Shown one piece after another: positions 33,943 through 46,479 of a stretch of DNA of 64,000 bases. A program made the translations under genes and the position numbers. Where the stretch lies: positions 53,707,933-53,771,932 of the forward strand of contig OX411544.1 in assembly GCA_948146395.1 (NCBI GenBank), read 5' to 3'. The notes under the pieces were generated by a model, which worked only from the letters and a program-made list of their open reading frames with translations, ran no database searches and was not told the origin of the DNA. The DNA comes from Fragum whitleyi. Its lineage: Eukaryota; Mollusca; Bivalvia; Cardiida; Cardiidae. How positions within the stretch are numbered: position 1 is the first letter of the stretch; each line of letters starts with the position of its first letter.

Positions 33943-34458
33943 AATAGCAGTCGTCTAATAAAGAAATGTTATTCAGGTATGTCCAACTTCCGAAAATAAT
34001 TTCAAGTTTGACCATTCTTAACTCAAAGTTATGTACAATATCAACAATTGTTCAAATTTAAAAATTCTAAATTCAAAGTGAAGAGTAGAGTAAATGCTAA
34101 ACTCGCGCATCCAAAAACACAAGTTTCCTTTTCTGGTATCGAGTTATACTAACACTTTGGTAGCAATTATGAGATATCTTATTTTCTAAATAAGATATAT
34201 TAACATGTTATTCTGCTTTAAGACAAATATCAAATATTAAAAAAAACACATGTAGCCTTTGCGCGACATTTCTTGCGATTTCACATGAGCGCGACGTAAA
34301 GACTCGGCTCAGCCTGTGCATCAGCACAGTCTAACCAGAATCTTCACTATGCGCTTAACAGGTAGGTGCGGACCAATAATCTCTGATTAAAAAAAAGACA
34401 ATAACATAAATACACCGAAAGCTTATCGATGCTGCTTAATGTCTGTCTATCTCGCATA
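33943..34458. other. AT-rich DNA with hairpin repeat
   Basis: A repeat at 34293-34345 (cagcctgtgcatcagcacag) is shared with 19080 and 33365. Otherwise nothing was recognised. Confidence 0.6.
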
Positions 34459-34850
34459 CAGAAAGGAGCGTCGTGAAATTGACGAGTTGAATGATTTTGG
34501 AATGATTTTGGAATGGAATTGAAAGAGTGTGTGGTGCGCGGTTTCGGCGATTTTCAAGGGAATTCATCCAACATCGCTAATTTTGTTCAGGATAACTAAA
34601 ATTAGCTGTTTTTATTACCCTCCTTTAATAAAATATGTGTAAAAGTTCTATGAATAGCTTCCTATTTCTTCAAGAACCAATTAAACGCTTTCAATTTCAA
34701 TGATGCCAGTGAAATCGTATTTTTATCATTTGGAGCGTTTTTGCCTGGGGTTTGGGTGATTGTTTGGATTTAATGAATGGAGCACTGAGTGATGGATTTA
34801 GAATGGTTTTAATTGAGATTAATGTTAATTTCACGATGTTACTTACTGTA
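34459..34850 (+). mobile_element. acagttaa MITE family copy
   Basis: It starts acag...cgtcgtgaaattgac and ends aatttcacgatgttacttac. The internal blocks ctttaataaaatatgtgt and ttcttcaagaaccaatta are shared with other copies. Confidence 0.82.
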
Positions 34851-35101
34851 AATTTAATTGTTGGAAATATCACACGTACATTCATATATGTATTTCGTTC
34901 ATATTTCGAGTTGTTTATCATATCAAAATGATAATAATCTGAAGAAAATGCATACCAACGTTAGTGTTATCAGCTTAAACTGTTGAAATCTTGAGTCAGA
35001 AAAGACTTACGGAAATGATTTAACATTTGTGAAACGGAAAATTTAGCCAAGACATTTTACTTACTAAAAAAAGAAAGAAAAAAACGAAATATAATGTACA
35101 T

Positions 35102-35398
35102 ACATAATACGTACTTAGTGGATTGTATGGAAAAAAAATCTAACGAAGTTGGGGGAATTGATAACTCTGCTGAGGCAATTATCAATTCCCACAACCGAGG
35201 TAGATGTTGTTGTTTTTTCATTCAATACACAAAGTACGTATTATAGTTATCTTATAATTTTGCCAGCCTTGTTTTTTTCGATGGTTCTAACAGAAATAGA
35301 TTTCTTTCCTGGTTTCTAAAAATATCCATGTGATATCATAAAAAAATATCACATGGGGTGTTATCACACGGATATTTATATAGTTATAAGATAAACAT
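35102..35398. repeat. Two adjoining foldback repeats
   Basis: 35102-35245 is an inverted repeat (ataatacgtactta...aagtacgtattat). 35241-35398 is a second (agttatcttataa...ttataagataa) with an inner palindrome tgtgatatcataaaa...tatcaca. They share the few bases at their border. Confidence 0.75.
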
Positions 35399-35399
35399 G

Positions 35400-36947
35400 G
35401 TTATTCTGTAGTACAGCTATATAGTATTAAATCATTGACCTTTGTCGGTTGCTTTTGGGTTAAACACCTAAGTTCGAATCCGCAAATCATCTATCTACAT
35501 CATAGGCGTAACAAGGATTTTGAAATTCATACGCACTCAGAAGGCGACCAACATAGAATATATAGGATAAAGGCGATATCTGGACTGTGACAAAAGATGA
35601 CTGTCCTCAGTCCGCTCGCTTTTCTACGATTTGAGCGTTGGCAAATGATGAAAACATCGTAACTGCAGTTTGAATAAGCTGAAGTTTCGATGTTATGATC
35701 ATTCATCAACGACTTTTTTTTTCGAAGGAGGTTTTATTTCTGTTACGTACTTGCGTAATGTGTGTAAAGGTAGTAACGCCCTTGTACATCGGTTGAAAAG
35801 AAGCTGGGTTAATTGTACGTAATCTATTAGCAGCTATGATAACTCATTAGATAAAAGTTGGATATAAGGATGTTTTTCTCTGTCCATTGTTATCCTTATA
35901 TCATCAGTTTACCGAATACTGCCATCGTACAATCACGGGATTACTTGGGCTGTCCAGTATTCAGAAAGATTTGAAAGGTGACGAAAAATCAAATTTAGAG
36001 ACTTTGGTCTCAATTTGAAGCATTTTCGGGATGATGAAATAATCTTTGATAAATTTATAGGTAATTGTAAAATAAATGTATTAATTGAGGGACCATGAAA
36101 GAAGATTAGAAGTTGGCAGTTTTTCTTAAAGAAAAATATCAGAGTGTATTTTTCATGAAGTAAACAGATAAATCCGTTTGTAAACACGGAGATTAAGTGA
36201 AAAGGCTCACAAATGGATATGTTAGCGATATTGACCGATTGAATAATCCACGGCTTATGATTATGTTGTAGAACCCTTTCAATGCTGTACCCAATTAAAC
36301 TCTCTTCGATCGGATAACGATTTCGATTCTATTAAAGAAAGAATTTCTTTAAAAGTCTATTTTTGGCATAATTCACATTTTTTGTCTTTCTAAAAAAATA
36401 TCGTGACACCGATTTTGTGACAGTTTAAACACAAACAATGTGGTAAAAGGAGGCAAATCGATATTAAGTATTTTGTACTAATTAATCCACGCATTGCTTA
36501 CTTCCTAGTGTAAAATTATGACCCAGTAAAATGATCAATATCTACAATCTCGCTGGAGGAAGAACACGCTGATAAAATGTAAAAAAAAAATAATAATAAT
36601 AATAAATAAAAATACAAATGAAATGAATTCTTTCTTTCCACCAATGCCTTGTTTATTTATAGATTTAGTGTTTTTCTGAATTTGAAAGTTTCATCCTAAG
36701 CTAGTATGTACACTTTTTTTCTGAAATTCTATCTATGTTATTTCTGTCATTATCTACAGGAATTCTTCAAATTAGATGTTTTGCAACTTCAAATTTGAGG
36801 TTGAAAGAAAGTTGATAGCTTGAAGCACTCTGTACCTGTGTTGTGTATCAAGTTATTTTCTCATCAACAGGACAAATAATGTCTGAGAATTTTTGAATGG
36901 ATTCTGGGAGATCAGCTCAATTTTAGTGGTTCTGGTCGTCTGTATGT
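35400..36947. other. AT-rich DNA without recognised gene
   Basis: A small hairpin (35656-35690, aactgcagtttgaataagct) followed by atgttatgatcattcatcaa, which recurs at 50795-50820. Nothing else was supported. Confidence 0.6.
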
Positions 36948-37426
36948 ACAGTTAACAACATCGTGAAATTGTCAAGGTGAACGATTTTGGAATGAAATGG
37001 AATCAGTGCGATGAGTGCATTTTGAGTGAAATTAAAGGGCGATTATCCAATAACGCTAATTTTGTTCATTAGCGTTATTCATTACCTACCTCCAATACCG
37101 CTAATTTTGTTCAGAATAAACAAAATAAGCCATATTTATTTCCTCCCTTGAACAAAATATGCACACAAGTTCCATAAGCATTTTCCTATTTCTTCAAAAA
37201 CTATTAGACGCTTAAAATTTCAGTTATGTCAATGATATCGCGATTTTCTTGAATCTATTTTTAGCCTGAACTTGTTGTTGGTTTGATCTTTTTTGGTCAT
37301 TCTTGAGCATTTATGAGTGTTTATAAGTGAGTGTTTGGAATACATGTAACAATGACTGAGCGATGCGTGGGAGATTTAGAATGGTTTCGGTTGAGATGAA
37401 TGTCAAGTTCACGATGTTACTAACTT
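36948..37426 (+). mobile_element. acagttaa MITE family, longest copy
   Basis: The left end acagttaacaacatcgtgaa and right end caagttcacgatgttactaa form terminal inverted repeats of about 20 bp. An inner part has duplicated acgctaattttgttca. Confidence 0.87.
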
Positions 37427-37497
37427 TTATCACTATGTAGCCCCCAAAAATAAACGAGTTCCCTGTAGACCCCTTCTTGCATATAAAGGACGTATTA

Positions 37498-38388
37498 TAT
37501 AGTCCGTTTGACTTCTATAAGGACCAACGTTTTCATCAATTACACAAAATTACGTTTGCAAAAATGTTTTGTATTTGGCAACATCTTAATTTTAGCTTAA
37601 TACCATTCCAAAAATTAATTTTTGAGGATAAAATGGTTTTAATATAAAGATTTTGTCTATCTAGTTAATGTTAATAATTTCGTATTTTCCGCTCTTAAAC
37701 ACGAGGGGTGGAGGAGGCTGTTTAGTTATAAGAATTTGTAAACATATCGTAAAAACACGTGGTTTTAAATCACTATAATTCCTTATTTGGACATGCTAAT
37801 TAGCATCCGCCGATCACGTCAGTTTAATTTTAAATCTCACGTGATTTTGTACCGTTGTAACTCGCCTGTTTGCTGGGTTTTCCTCGTGAAAATCGCAACG
37901 TTTTCGTTAAAGTATCCAATTTGATTGGTCTGAATAAGGGAGTATGGGGTTGATCTCAAAATAGATAAATATTATTATTAATATCTGGTCAAATGGTTTT
38001 TGTACAAAGACAGGATAAAGTCAGTTTAATATCCCTAACACGTAAACATCACGGACAAAATTTATTTTATAAATATACTCGATTTTACACAAAAACGGCT
38101 CACTTAAACTGTTCACTTTTTACTCAACCCCTATGCAAATAAGACCTAATTTTGGAGAGACAATTCGCTGTTCCGTTTATTATAGAAACAACAAGGTATG
38201 AAAGACCAGAAGTTAACATGTAGACGGACGGACAAAATCATTATTTTACATTCAAAAATTCTGAAAATCACAATTCTTCATGGTATTAGATGGAAAAATT
38301 GTTATGACTTGCAAAAATTAGTTTTCTCCAATTCATAACTGAGAATTTTGGTCAAATGTTGGTCCATATAGAAGTCAAACGGACTATA
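37498..38388 (+). mobile_element. TA-flanked 0.9-kb MITE, copy 1
   Basis: The ends TATAGTCCGTTTGACTTC and the inverse are flanked by TA, as for Tc1/mariner-type insertion. There is no ORF for a transposase. An inverted relative lies at 43812-44721. Confidence 0.88.
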
Positions 38389-38916
38389 CCAACACGGTAA
38401 ACTTGTTCTTTTTTTTTTTATTTATGGTGTTGCTAAATTGGAAGGGGCTGTTCGGAAAGTTTTGAGACAAGGATTAATTTTTTTCTTTACGAACACTGAT
38501 ACGGTATCTGAAAAATCGTACATAAATATGATCATATATAGGATTAATCGTTTGTTTCTGTGTAAGTTAGATTGATGTTTCATTGAGTGAAAAACAAAAG
38601 CTATTTTTTTCACCAGTGGCGGAGTCACGAGTGAAAATATAGCTTTTGATGTTCACGAAATTATATATTTATCGATCTTACAAGGGAAACAATCTATTAT
38701 ACCTTTTCTGAAGTACAATCAAAGTACTGAAAGTACTGATAAGTTGGAATGCGTTCAAGCTACTAGCGAAGTTGACGCATCCCGCCCACCACAGGTGATC
38801 ACATAATACGTCTCGTCTTTCGACGGGCGTATATAAATCAATGTATTTCAACAACGGGAGACGCTTAAACCCCTGAATCGCTGTACAGGCCTAAATCTGA
38901 TGAAAGAAAAATTATA

Positions 38917-39472
38917 ACAAGAGGGCCAGAATGGCCCTAAACCGCTCACCTGAATTCGATTGGTCCAGTGGATCTTATCCAAGAAACTTTATGGCTAGGA
39001 TTCATTCAAACTTGCCTAATTGTTGAAGAGGAGACATTATTCGATTATAAGCAGTCATAATAGACCCTGCCAACGCATTCATTACAGAGGAGACTCAAAA
39101 TTAGCCTTACCCTGCCACGCCCTTATTTATGTGCTAATGAAAATTTTGCCAACGATATTTGAAGAAGGTCATCAAAGGAATATTCTTGTAAAATTTCATT
39201 GAAATCTGCCCAGTGGTTCAGGAGGAGATGTCGTTCATAGATTTTGGGCTCAAAATAAGCCCGCCCTTCCATACCCATATTTATTGGCCAATTAAAAAAT
39301 AGCGACAATTCTGAAAAGGGTCACCCAGGGAACATTCTGGCAAAATTTCATTGAAATTGGCCAAGCGGTTTAGGAGAAGAAGTTTTGAGAAAATTGACGA
39401 CTCACGACGGACGGCGGAGTCAGGTTGATCCTAAATCTCCCCGTGAGCACGTTGTGGTAAGGTGAGCTAAAA
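38917..39472 (+). repeat. Dispersed 'acaagagg...gctcacctga' repeat, copy 1
   Basis: It begins aacaagagggccagaatggc and ctcacctga, holds ttcattgaaattggccaagc and acggacggcgg, and ends gtgagctaaaa. The copy at 52711 has the same order of blocks. I recall similar repeats as common in bivalves; the class is not settled. Confidence 0.8.
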
Positions 39473-40034
39473 AGGAAGAAAATGATACGGACCATACAGC
39501 CGACGAATGGACGCACAGGCGACCTTATACACTCAAAACAGTTTTTATATCATTTTTCAATAAACTTCTGCTCCATTTGAGTTATCAATTACATTTTTAA
39601 TTAGAAGTATCGCAAAGTAGACCTCAACAAGTGATTTTTCCATGATGAAAAGCTATTTTCGCAGGCAAGTCTTTTACTTAATAAGTTGGAATCTCAAGAC
39701 AATTTTTGGACGAAGTTCAATTGTGATTTCGATCTTTGTGACTCCAAATTGGGAACTTTCTCGGGTCATTGACAACATTTTTGTCAAGTTTTATGATTTG
39801 GGTCGTTCAGTTAGAGAGGAAACTGTTAAATGTTAAAATTTACTGATGATCGTGACATGTATGACCCCGAAACAATAGCGCATTTCTTTGGGTCATGGGC
39901 AATATTTGTGTGAAGTTTCGTTATTGTAGGTCAATTGCTTCTCCGTTTATCTAGCGGAAAGCAAAAGATCAATGGACTGAGAGACAGACATGATGAAATC
40001 AATTCAATTTTGCTCCTCTTCTTCTGAGTTGGAT
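39473..40034. other. Unassigned DNA
   Basis: Contains ttctcgggtcattgacaaca with a weakly repeated copy near 39885 (ttgggtcatgggcaatattt), suggesting an old tandem repeat. No gene is seen. Confidence 0.5.
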
Positions 40035-40464
40035 ACAGTTAATAACATCGTGAAATTTATAAGGTGAACGATTTTGGAATGATTTAAGCATGATGTTAAA
40101 TAAGTGAGCGGAGTGAGTTTTGAGTGAAATTTAAGGGAGGGAATCCAATGCCGCTTATTTGTTCAGGATGAACAAAATTAGCGATATATAAAACCTACAT
40201 AGAATATGCATAAAAGTTCAATCAATAGCTTTCTATTTCGTCAAGAACCAATCAGACGCTTTAAATTCAATTATGTCAGTGAAATCGCGAGTTGGTTCTT
40301 GCTTTATTCATTTTGAATATGCATGTTGATCTTTATTTTTAATAACTTTGAGTTTTTTGAATGGTTTGAGTGAGTGTTTGATATGAATGAATGGAGCAGT
40401 GAGTGAGCGATTAAGAATGTTTTTTTAATGAGATGATTGTCAATTTCACGATGTAACTAATTGT
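40035..40464 (+). mobile_element. acagttaa MITE family copy
   Basis: The left end acagttaataacatcgtgaa and right end caatttcacgatgtaactaa are inverted. The body matches 34459 and 26300. A right-end fragment of the same family is at 41325-41440. Confidence 0.87.
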
Positions 40465-40873
40465 ATGATGGTACTCTTAAACGTTTTGATGTGTAAGAAT
40501 GTGAAGAAACCAAGTTGAACTAGTTGGTTTGTTTCAAATGGCAAATTGTCTTGGTGATGGAATACAATTAGGCAAAGATATTCATAATTCAATTAAAGAT
40601 GTGGTGACAAGGGTTTTATTGGATGAGTATTGGGTTTTTACAATAAAACATTCATGTAGATAACTGCAATATGACGGAAAACAAACGACAATATGTTGCA
40701 AAAATATTTATTAACTTTAAAAGTGTATCATCACTTTAAGAAAAGGTTCGTAGCTTAGACAGAAATTTACAATATAACACCTTGTCAAAAGTTAAATTTG
40801 TAATAAAGTCGCTCAGAAAGAGGAACTATACATTTAAAAGAAGCTATAACATCATTCTACGAAAAAAAAAAGG

Positions 40874-40990
40874 TCGCGACCTTACCAAATAAGCAGATCA
40901 CGTGATTGGTCTGTGCTATTGCCACAATACTGAGAAAACAGAACGCGACATTGCCAAATAAGCAGATCACGTGATTGGCTAGTGCTATTG
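40874..40990 (+). repeat. Tandem duplication with CACGTG motifs
   Basis: Two units about 68 bp apart share accaaataagcagatcacgtgattgg-type sequence followed by tgctattg. Each carries one palindromic CACGTG. Confidence 0.8.
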
Positions 40991-41440
40991 TCAATTACTG
41001 ACCTTATTGGACTTGACTTATCACATGATTTCCAAATATAGTAATGCAAAGATGTGATACTTATAAATTCGTACGCAACTTTCAGTAAATATCGTTTAAA
41101 ACATAAATTAGCGTGTTAATAATATACATAAAATGGTAGTTGTGTAATTGTACAGCATTATTACTTTTTGATGAAATAAACTGTATGTCTTTGTCAAGTT
41201 GAGATATACAAAATAGGCCGAAGTGTATTCACATCCTGTTCACGTGATATGTGTTCTTAAAAAACCCGAAATGAAATTATCTTGTGTTCATTTTGCGGTT
41301 TCCGAAACGTCTTTAATGATTTCTGAACGTTTTTTGATCGATTTGAGTGAGTGATTCGAATAAATAAAAGGAGCGCTGAGTGAATGCTTTAGGATGGTCT
41401 TGATCGGAATGAGTGTCAATTTCACGATGTTTTAAACTGT

Positions 41441-43811
41441 ACAAATGACGACAGAAGAAAACTATTCCGTTCCATGTATACGTCCTTATTAGGTTCAAAA
41501 TGCTTTTCATAGTAATATCACCAACGCCCGCTGATGTATGCGGGAGCATAACAATTCATTTCAAATGAATTGTGCTTACATTTGACCAAATGTGATATTT
41601 TGTAGACTCCGTTGTCCGCAATTGTATCAGGGACCGATAACACTTTCTTTATTGCTTTTGGTGAATTATCGAGAATAACGGTAGATTATCACTTGATAAT
41701 CTCACTGCCAAATCAGTCAAATTGCCACAAAATTATACCCAGCTTTCTTTCATTTGACACTTTTTGACGTTATCTAAGCGGAGCCCAATAAACAAATGAC
41801 GTCATGACGTTACAGAGGGATCACGTGCAAAATGGCGTCCTTTAAGTAAATTTGTACCACAAATTTCTTATTTTATTTAAATTTTTGCATTAAAGAAGAT
41901 GTTTATCGTTTATTTTTCATGTAAGATCGATAACTCTTTCAATTTGCTTCATCATCGGTGAAAATATTACTTTTGTTGTTCATACAATGAAAGATTAGTC
42001 TTTCTTACACTGAAACGGAACAAACAATTGTTTATCTACTTGTTTCGTTTTCAATTGCGAATATACGTAATATTTAAAGTGAAATTGAAATTCGATCTCT
42101 ATGGAAACAGTGGTACTAGCCTCCTATATTAGTACATGTACACTGTAGTCTTTTAAAGTATTCTGGGATGGGGTAAGATTGGCATTTAGGACAAGAAAAG
42201 ACCAGAAGTTTTATTTTGTACATTTAGGCCTCTGGCCCATAAAATAGTATATCAACAAACATAATATTTACAGAGTGGTGCATGTTTGTAAATAAGGTAC
42301 ATAACCAATGAGCTACATCTATTTAAGAGACGCTTACCGGTCTAGTGTGTGTGTGTGGGGGGGGGGGGGGGGAGTAATAAGTTAAGATAAAGATGGCTTT
42401 GATTATAATCTTACGGAAATTTTTTGTAACTTCAGATGGTCGAGGGATACAGCCCCGGCTCCTTGGTGTCCAGTATTCGATTACCGAGAGCGATGATTAA
42501 TTTGGTTCATCGATTGTCCCAGACATTCGTCGCGGGTATTGATGTAAACTCCGGCAAGCAAAACAGAAAAAAATTAATAGTAGTTTTAGAAAATTTCTCA
42601 CTAATAGATAAAAGATTAAAAAAAAACACGAAACTTTAAATTTATCAATTTTTTGACTCAATTATTTTGATTATTTTTAACTAAGAATTGATAATTCGAT
42701 ATAATTATTTTTTCAATATATTGAGTATAAAGCATTGTTGAAAATCGATGTGTTATTATACGTGTTCATACAAGTTAAAGTTAAGTAGGAGAAATAAATA
42801 AATAATTACCCTTTTCACAGCAATAATTCCGAAACTCAAGCCATTATCCACATTCCGTCAGGATAAAAATGCTATCAACACGAGATTATGTTTGTTTCAT
42901 GTCAACTTCACCCGTCAAAACAAAATAGCAACAACCGTGACAATTTTGCGCAATGTCCTAAATTTACATTTTGAACAAAACGAAATCCCACTGCTTTGAT
43001 TGAAAGGTATTTGAATACGCTTTTGAGTCCATTCTTTTTGTGTGTATTCTACCCGAACGATTTTATTGAGTATGACTTTGCTTCAGAATAAACTGAACCA
43101 TACAGGTGCAGTATGATAAATTGGTCTGTGTCGGCTTAACCTTTTACCGACAAGTGTGTCTTTCTGGCACAGGCAATTGTTTCCCAATCCGAGTATGTCA
43201 TATATGCTATTATATTATAACCTATATGACAGAATTCAGATTATAAAACAATTGTCTAGGTATTTTCCTAATTTGTCATGTAGATTATGTAATAACATAT
43301 ATGACAATAGCTTATGAAACAATTGCATTTGCTTATGGTTGTAGATTAAGACCAGCTTGCACATAACTATTTGAAACAAGCGTCTGTAAATCTTTTGAAT
43401 ACTGTATGAGGCATTTCTTTGTTTAACTAGCTCCCTTTGAAAGGAAAGCCTAAGATCGCCAAATCGATCCATTAATCTTTTGAATAAAATCTGACAAAAT
43501 TATTTGGATTTCAAAAGATACAAATTAACTTTGTAATTTATCATAGACTTGTGTGCCAAATTTATACATAGTTCGACTTTCTTCGGCCTTATTTAGATCA
43601 AACGGCTATACTTAGTGCCCCTTTGCCATTCTTGACCAGTCACGCGGAAAAACGGAAACTTGGAATTCGGCGAAAATATCAACCACGGGAAGTCTGAGAA
43701 ATTTGAAGCTATACTCTGCTTGTAAAATTCCTTGTTGTGGAATGATCATTATTAATCAGATTATTTATATGTATTTTCAATACGAAACTTCGAGTTTATT
43801 TATGCTGTATC
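41441..43811. other. AT-rich DNA, one candidate exon
   Basis: It holds a TG/poly-G tract (42342-42372) and the candidate exon at 42436. A palindromic stretch near 43197-43320 (catatatgac twice, inverted) is also visible. Confidence 0.55.
42436..42543 (+). CDS. Candidate 36-codon exon
   Basis: It follows an acceptor (tttttgtaacttcag) and ends at gat before gtaaac, exactly 36 codons: MVEGYSPGSLVSSIRLPRAM and on to VAGID. The composition is more balanced than the flanks. No partner exon was found, so it could be an old gene fragment or chance. Confidence 0.2.
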
Positions 43812-44721
43812 TATAGTCCGTTTGACTTCTATATGGACCAACATTTCGCCGAAAATCTCAGAAATTAATTAATGAAACGCATATTTTTCTTGTCATATCA
43901 TTTTTTCCAGCTAATACCATGACGAATTTTGTTTTTCAGAATTTTTGAATGTAAAATAATGATTTTGTCCGTCCGTCTACATGTTAACTTTCAGCATTTC
44001 ATACCTACTTGATACTGTATTAAACGGAACAGCGAATTGTATAACCAAAAATAGTTCTGATTTGCATAGGGGCCGAGTCAAAAGAGTAAGATTTTAAGTG
44101 ATTTGTATTACTATAAAATCGAGTTTTTCAATATGATTAAGTTTGTCTAAGATTTTTGCTACCGCTGGATATCAAATCTGTGTATATTCTCTCTTTCTTC
44201 AGAAACTGTTTGACCAGATAATTGATTATTGATTTTATTCATTCTGATATGAACCCTATATTTACATGTTAAGACCAATCAAAAAGCATTATAAAACAAA
44301 GTAGTTGGGAATTTCACGAGGAAAACTTGATGAAAAGGCGAGTACTAACGGTAAAAATCACGTGCTATTTAAGTTTAAGATGATATGACCGTCGATATGC
44401 TAATTAGCATGTCCAAATAAGGAATAATGGACATTTCATTTGTCAAAAGTTTAGTATAAAACCACGTGTTTTTACTATATATGTTGACATTTTCTTACTA
44501 TTGAACAGCCTCCATCACCCCTCGTGTCTAAAAACGGACAATGCGAAAATATTAACATTAACTAGATAGACAAAATCATTATTTTGAAATCATTTTATTT
44601 AAAAAAAAATTTGGAATGGTATTAAGCTGAAATTAAGATTTTTTTTATTAATCTTTTATTCAAACGCAATTTTGTGTAATTGATGAAAAGGTTGGTCCAT
44701 ATAGAAGTCAAACGGACTATA
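43812..44721 (-). mobile_element. TA-flanked 0.9-kb MITE, copy 2 (inverted)
   Basis: The reverse complement follows copy 37498-38388: ttcatcaattacacaaaatt, ttgtctatctagttaatgtt, cacgaggggtg and tgctaattagcat in the same order. The flanks are TA on both sides. Confidence 0.88.
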
Positions 44722-45718
44722 ACGCCCAATAAAAAAATCAAAGCACTAAAAGTACTGAAAGTGGTGGACGATTCTGTTGGAATTGTGGATACGATAAAGG
44801 AAACTATCCATGTGATTATGTTTGTAAATTATTTCGACCAAAGTTCGGCAAGTTTCAATGTTAATGCAAACATTAAAGGAATTACACCCTTTTTTGTTAA
44901 ACTTTTTTTACGGTTCGTTAGACGAATGGAATATGGCATTAACATCTGAGATTTTTAAAGAAATATGTGTGACCCGCCAGAAAAAAACAAACAAACACCG
45001 GAAAATAATTTGAAAAATAGATAGATTCCTGGACCAGTCAACAGAGGTCGCATCTTCAAAAATCTTTATCGCAATGCCCAGATCGTTCCTTTTTAAATTG
45101 CGAGTCACATATATAATAATCAGGGGCCCCGACCCCCATTTTTCACTTGTACTGTTTACTTCTTATGTAATCTAAAAAATACTCCAAGTTCAAAAGTAAC
45201 TGAGCTTGTGTTTATTAGTGTTAATGCTAGTAACTTTAATCGTAGGTCTATAATTTGGCATTTGCGGTAACTTGTCTTGCGTGAGACAGACGAAAATTTC
45301 AGCGCTAGGTCACTTAAATTTCGTAACTAGTTTATTGAGCGGCAATAGAAGATTCTATTTCTAAATGTAGCGTGTTGCATAAAGTCTGAATTGCAAGACA
45401 CTGTGTTACTTGTGTTGATTCTTGTCATTTTTTTCCCAAAAAGATTGGTTTAAAATATAATAAATTCTGAATGAGAAAAAAATAATTAAAAAAAAAAAAA
45501 AAAAAGAAAATCGTTCCTTATTATGTAAACAAAAATCAAATAGCGAATTTTCATCCTCTTTAACAAACACAAATTTATAGACGTTGAAATAACTCAGGGA
45601 ATACAGCACCATAAAAATGTGTCGTCTGCTTTTCACTCAACTCACAGATTATTTTATCAAATTAGATTTCAGGAATGTTAATATACCAACCGTTGTCTCC
45701 CAGACAGCGTTCTACAAG

Positions 45719-45951
45719 TTAACCGGCCTTTCCTGTTTTACAAAATTTTGGACCTGTCCAAATTCAAAGGTTTTGCAGACGAAAATTTAAAGTGGATTTA
45801 ATTTGAAAAATAACCATTCAGTAGGGTAGAAAATAGTGTGAAAAATGAAGAAATTGCTTGTCAGAAGCAATTTCTTCTTTTTTCACAATGTTTTCTCAAT
45901 CATAAAATCACAGGCACGTAAAAAGCAGGGATTAAACAGCAAAGGGTGAAG
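45719..45951 (-). mobile_element. TTAA MITE with inner hairpin, copy 1
   Basis: The reverse complement matches 54248-54422: gctgtttaatccctgctttt, catgcctgtgattttatgat, the hairpin agaaattgcttctgacaagc, and ccaaaattttgtaaaacagg. One end is TTAA, the other has changed to TGAA. Confidence 0.83.
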
Positions 45952-46171
45952 TCACTTAGTTTTGTCCCTATAACACCGGGAAACCCCAAAAGGCAAATCA
46001 CAGCATTATCATTTGATAACATTATTACACGAAAGTTTAAAATGCGTCGTATAAGAATTACAGCTGGTTTCGCATTTTAAATGATTCTTAGGAGATAAAG
46101 GACTATTTTCAGTAACTTTTATTTATATTCTTTTGAAGGGCGGGTAATAAAAACCTCTAATAATTTTCAAC

Positions 46172-46345
46172 TGGTTTAAACCTATTTATTTTACATCGAT
46201 TGGGAAACAAGTTCTTACAACTTAGATTAATCCCACTTCGATTCTGCTTCCTGGAAAATTCACCAGTACTCGCGCCGAATGTGTGGGCCAATGAAAGAAC
46301 CAAGATCGATAGCTGCTCCAGGGAATCGAACTCAGGATCTTTCAA
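46172..46345 (-). mobile_element. SINE family 2, truncated
   Basis: It matches the copy at 33728 from ggtttaaacctatttatttt through gaatcgaactcaggatcttt, then breaks off and joins an acagttaa-family fragment (46355-46478). Confidence 0.85.
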
Positions 46346-46479
46346 CTTGAACAAAATTAGCGATATTGCACCGTCCCCTTTAATTTCATTAAAAACTCCC
46401 TCCTTCCACTCATTCAAGATCATTCCAAAATCCTCCCGATATCATTCACGTTGTTTGTTTGACGGTATTCGTAACTGTA

